Assembly: GCA_035455925.1 (NCBI GenBank)
Contig: DATIEE010000028.1
Location: 1-64,000 of the forward strand
Origin: Candidatus Babeliales bacterium
Lineage (GTDB): Bacteria > Babelota > Babeliae > Babelales > Vermiphilaceae
DNA length: 64,000 nucleotides
Direction: 5' to 3'
A program made the translations under genes and the position numbers. Shown piece after piece: positions 62,812 to 64,000 of this stretch (positions within the stretch are counted from its first letter, which is position 1; each line of letters opens with the position of its first letter). The notes below the pieces were generated by a model. That model worked only from the letters and a program-made list of their open reading frames with translations, was not told where the DNA came from and did no database searches.

Positions 62812-64000
62812 ATGACTAAAGCTAAACCAATCGTTAAAAAAAATATAAAAAAAGTAGTTACAAACATTGATTTGCATAAAGAAATCATTGAAGAGTTTAT
62901 TGAAAAATGCAAACTTAATGGATTAGTAAGCTATGAAGAGCTTATCGCATTTAGTGATAAAAATAACGTCACCGATACAGAAGTAACTGATATTTTACGT
63001 ATTCTTGAGAAAGAAAATGTTGAATTTGTTACCCAAGAAGAACTCGAAAGTGATAATCTTAAAAAAGATGAGCTTGAGGAAATCGAACCCTCTCGATTAA
63101 AACTTAAAACAAAACTTGAAACATATGGCCTTGAATCAGGGGAATTCGAAGAAGTAGAAGAAGAGGAAGCTGAAGAGGATGAAGAAGAAAGCGAAATTAA
63201 ACGGGAAACTGAATCAAGCGTCGCTGATAGTGTAAAATCATATTTACGCGACATTGGCAAGATACCTCTTCTCAATAAAAAAACAGAAACAACAATTGCT
63301 GATCAAATTTCTAAAAGCAAAAATGATAGCATCGAAGCAATTTCACGTTTTCCATTTCTTCATAAAGAATTTGTTCTTATGGGTGAAAAACTTGAAAAAA
63401 ACATTCTAAATTTAAAAGATTTTATTCAATTTTCTGAATTTGATGAAGATAATATTCCCAAAATTGAAGAAGAAAAACATGCTTTATTAAAAACAATAAC
63501 AGATATCAGTGATCTTATTAACAACGAAGAAAAAATTTACCATTCATATCGCAGCAAACTTTCTGATCCAAAAAAGAAAAAAGAGATGCTTGATGCTGTT
63601 AAAGCAAATAAAGAAAATATTGCTGCGACAATACGTACCATAAAATTTTCTAATAAACTTATTAGAAAATTTTGCAAAAAAATTGAAAAATATATCACTA
63701 AATTCAATGAAAAAGAGATTATTGCGCAAGAATCCCTTAATCAGTTGGCCGCATATACCTCTATTGAATCACCTACACCAGCAGAAATGATTGAAATAGA
63801 AGAAATTAAATCTTCAATGCGTGCCGCTTCAAAAACACTTAAAAAACTTGAAGTCGAGATAGGCTTACCAAAGCCACTTATTTTGAGTTATTATAACCAA
63901 CTAATTATCAATCAAAAACAAGATAAAATTGCAAAAGACAACCTTGCTAAAGCAAATTTACGTCTTGTAGTTAATATTGCTAAAAAGTACGTTAATCGCG
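62812..64000 (+). CDS. rpoD: RNA polymerase primary sigma factor RpoD (3' end outside window)
   Basis: The frame is open from ATG at 62812 (GGGGATAAAAC upstream) to the window edge, 396 codons. The N-terminus is Lys-rich and contains region 1.1-like helices and an acidic tract (EEVEEEEAEEDEEESE, about 120-140). Sigma region 1.2 follows at DSVKSYLRDIGKIPLL. Region 2 begins at the edge (DNLAKANLRLVVNIAKKYVNR), the hallmark of primary sigma-70. The coupling to dnaG supports the housekeeping role. Confidence 0.96.
   Translation, partial: MTKAKPIVKKNIKKVVTNIDLHKEIIEEFIEKCKLNGLVSYEELIAFSDKNNVTDTEVTDILRILEKENVEFVTQEELESDNLKKDELEEIEPSRLKLKTKLETYGLESGEFEEVEEEEAEEDEEESEIKRETESSVADSVKSYLRDIGKIPLLNKKTETTIADQISKSKNDSIEAISRFPFLHKEFVLMGEKLEKNILNLKDFIQFSEFDEDNIPKIEEEKHALLKTITDISDLINNEEKIYHSYRSKLSDPKKKKEMLDAVKANKENIAATIRTIKFSNKLIRKFCKKIEKYITKFNEKEIIAQESLNQLAAYTSIESPTPAEMIEIEEIKSSMRAASKTLKKLEVEIGLPKPLILSYYNQLIINQKQDKIAKDNLAKANLRLVVNIAKKYVNR

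Overview
The window is an AT-rich, densely coded bacterial chromosome segment. Its gene content points to a small-genome, host-associated Gram-negative-type bacterium. There is one outer-membrane beta-barrel candidate, a periplasmic foldase pair (SurA-like and PrsA-like), LspA, LepB and lipoprotein signals. There is also an unusual number of secreted proteins of unknown function, including an F-box plus ankyrin protein and an NlpC-like plus ankyrin protein. This mix fits the intracellular phylum Candidatus Dependentiae (TM6, Babeliales-like) best. That placement is inference: no rRNA gene lies here and no search could be run.

Layout. 1-8 kb: the tail of a nuclease/ATPase-type gene, a secreted coiled-coil protein, mreB-rsmA, a barrel protein, glmU-sbcD. 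8-13.5 kb is accessory: a secreted F-box/ankyrin protein, a decayed peptidase fragment beside an MNT/HEPN pair, and a compact secreted Hint-toxin gene overlapping a probable immunity gene. 13.5-17.3 kb: a three-gene ABC importer behind a long leader with two tiny ORFs. 17.5-22.5 kb: recJ-cmk, a tiny lipoprotein gene that the first-pass calls miss, and topA. 22.8-30.2 kb: a tightly overlapping cluster of two unknown genes, plsC and batA-batE. 30.2-32.2 kb: an M23 peptidase and lepB. 32-35.5 kb: three unknown secreted proteins. 35.7-38.8 kb: tRNA-Cys, tRNA-Leu, HU, a FUN14-like protein, and a GspE/PilB ATPase split into two genes. 39.9-44.2 kb: sufC-sufB-short sufD-sufS. 44.2-49.1 kb: two exported HAD-like proteins, a 752-residue coiled-coil protein and a TVP38/DedA-type membrane protein. 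49.1-53 kb: a gene-poor gap, an M48-like peptidase and two foldases. 53-55.2 kb: a tandem pair of secreted paralogues. 55.3-58.8 kb: pheT-lspA-comF. 58.9-64 kb: a secreted NlpC/ankyrin protein, an aquaporin, dnaG, and rpoD running off the end.

How the parts fit. Housekeeping modules (cell shape, envelope precursor synthesis, replication and repair, iron-sulphur assembly, translation) are interleaved with an export-oriented set: lepB, lspA, SurA/PrsA foldases, GspE and ComF. Nine predicted exported products share an unusual signal-peptide ending, [LIVT]-x-[GSC]-Met, which resembles a lipobox with Met in place of Cys. The best candidate for an undescribed system is the Hint-toxin/immunity pair at 11990-13437. 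Its Hint domain seems to have lost the catalytic N-terminal Cys while keeping the C-terminal His-Asn.
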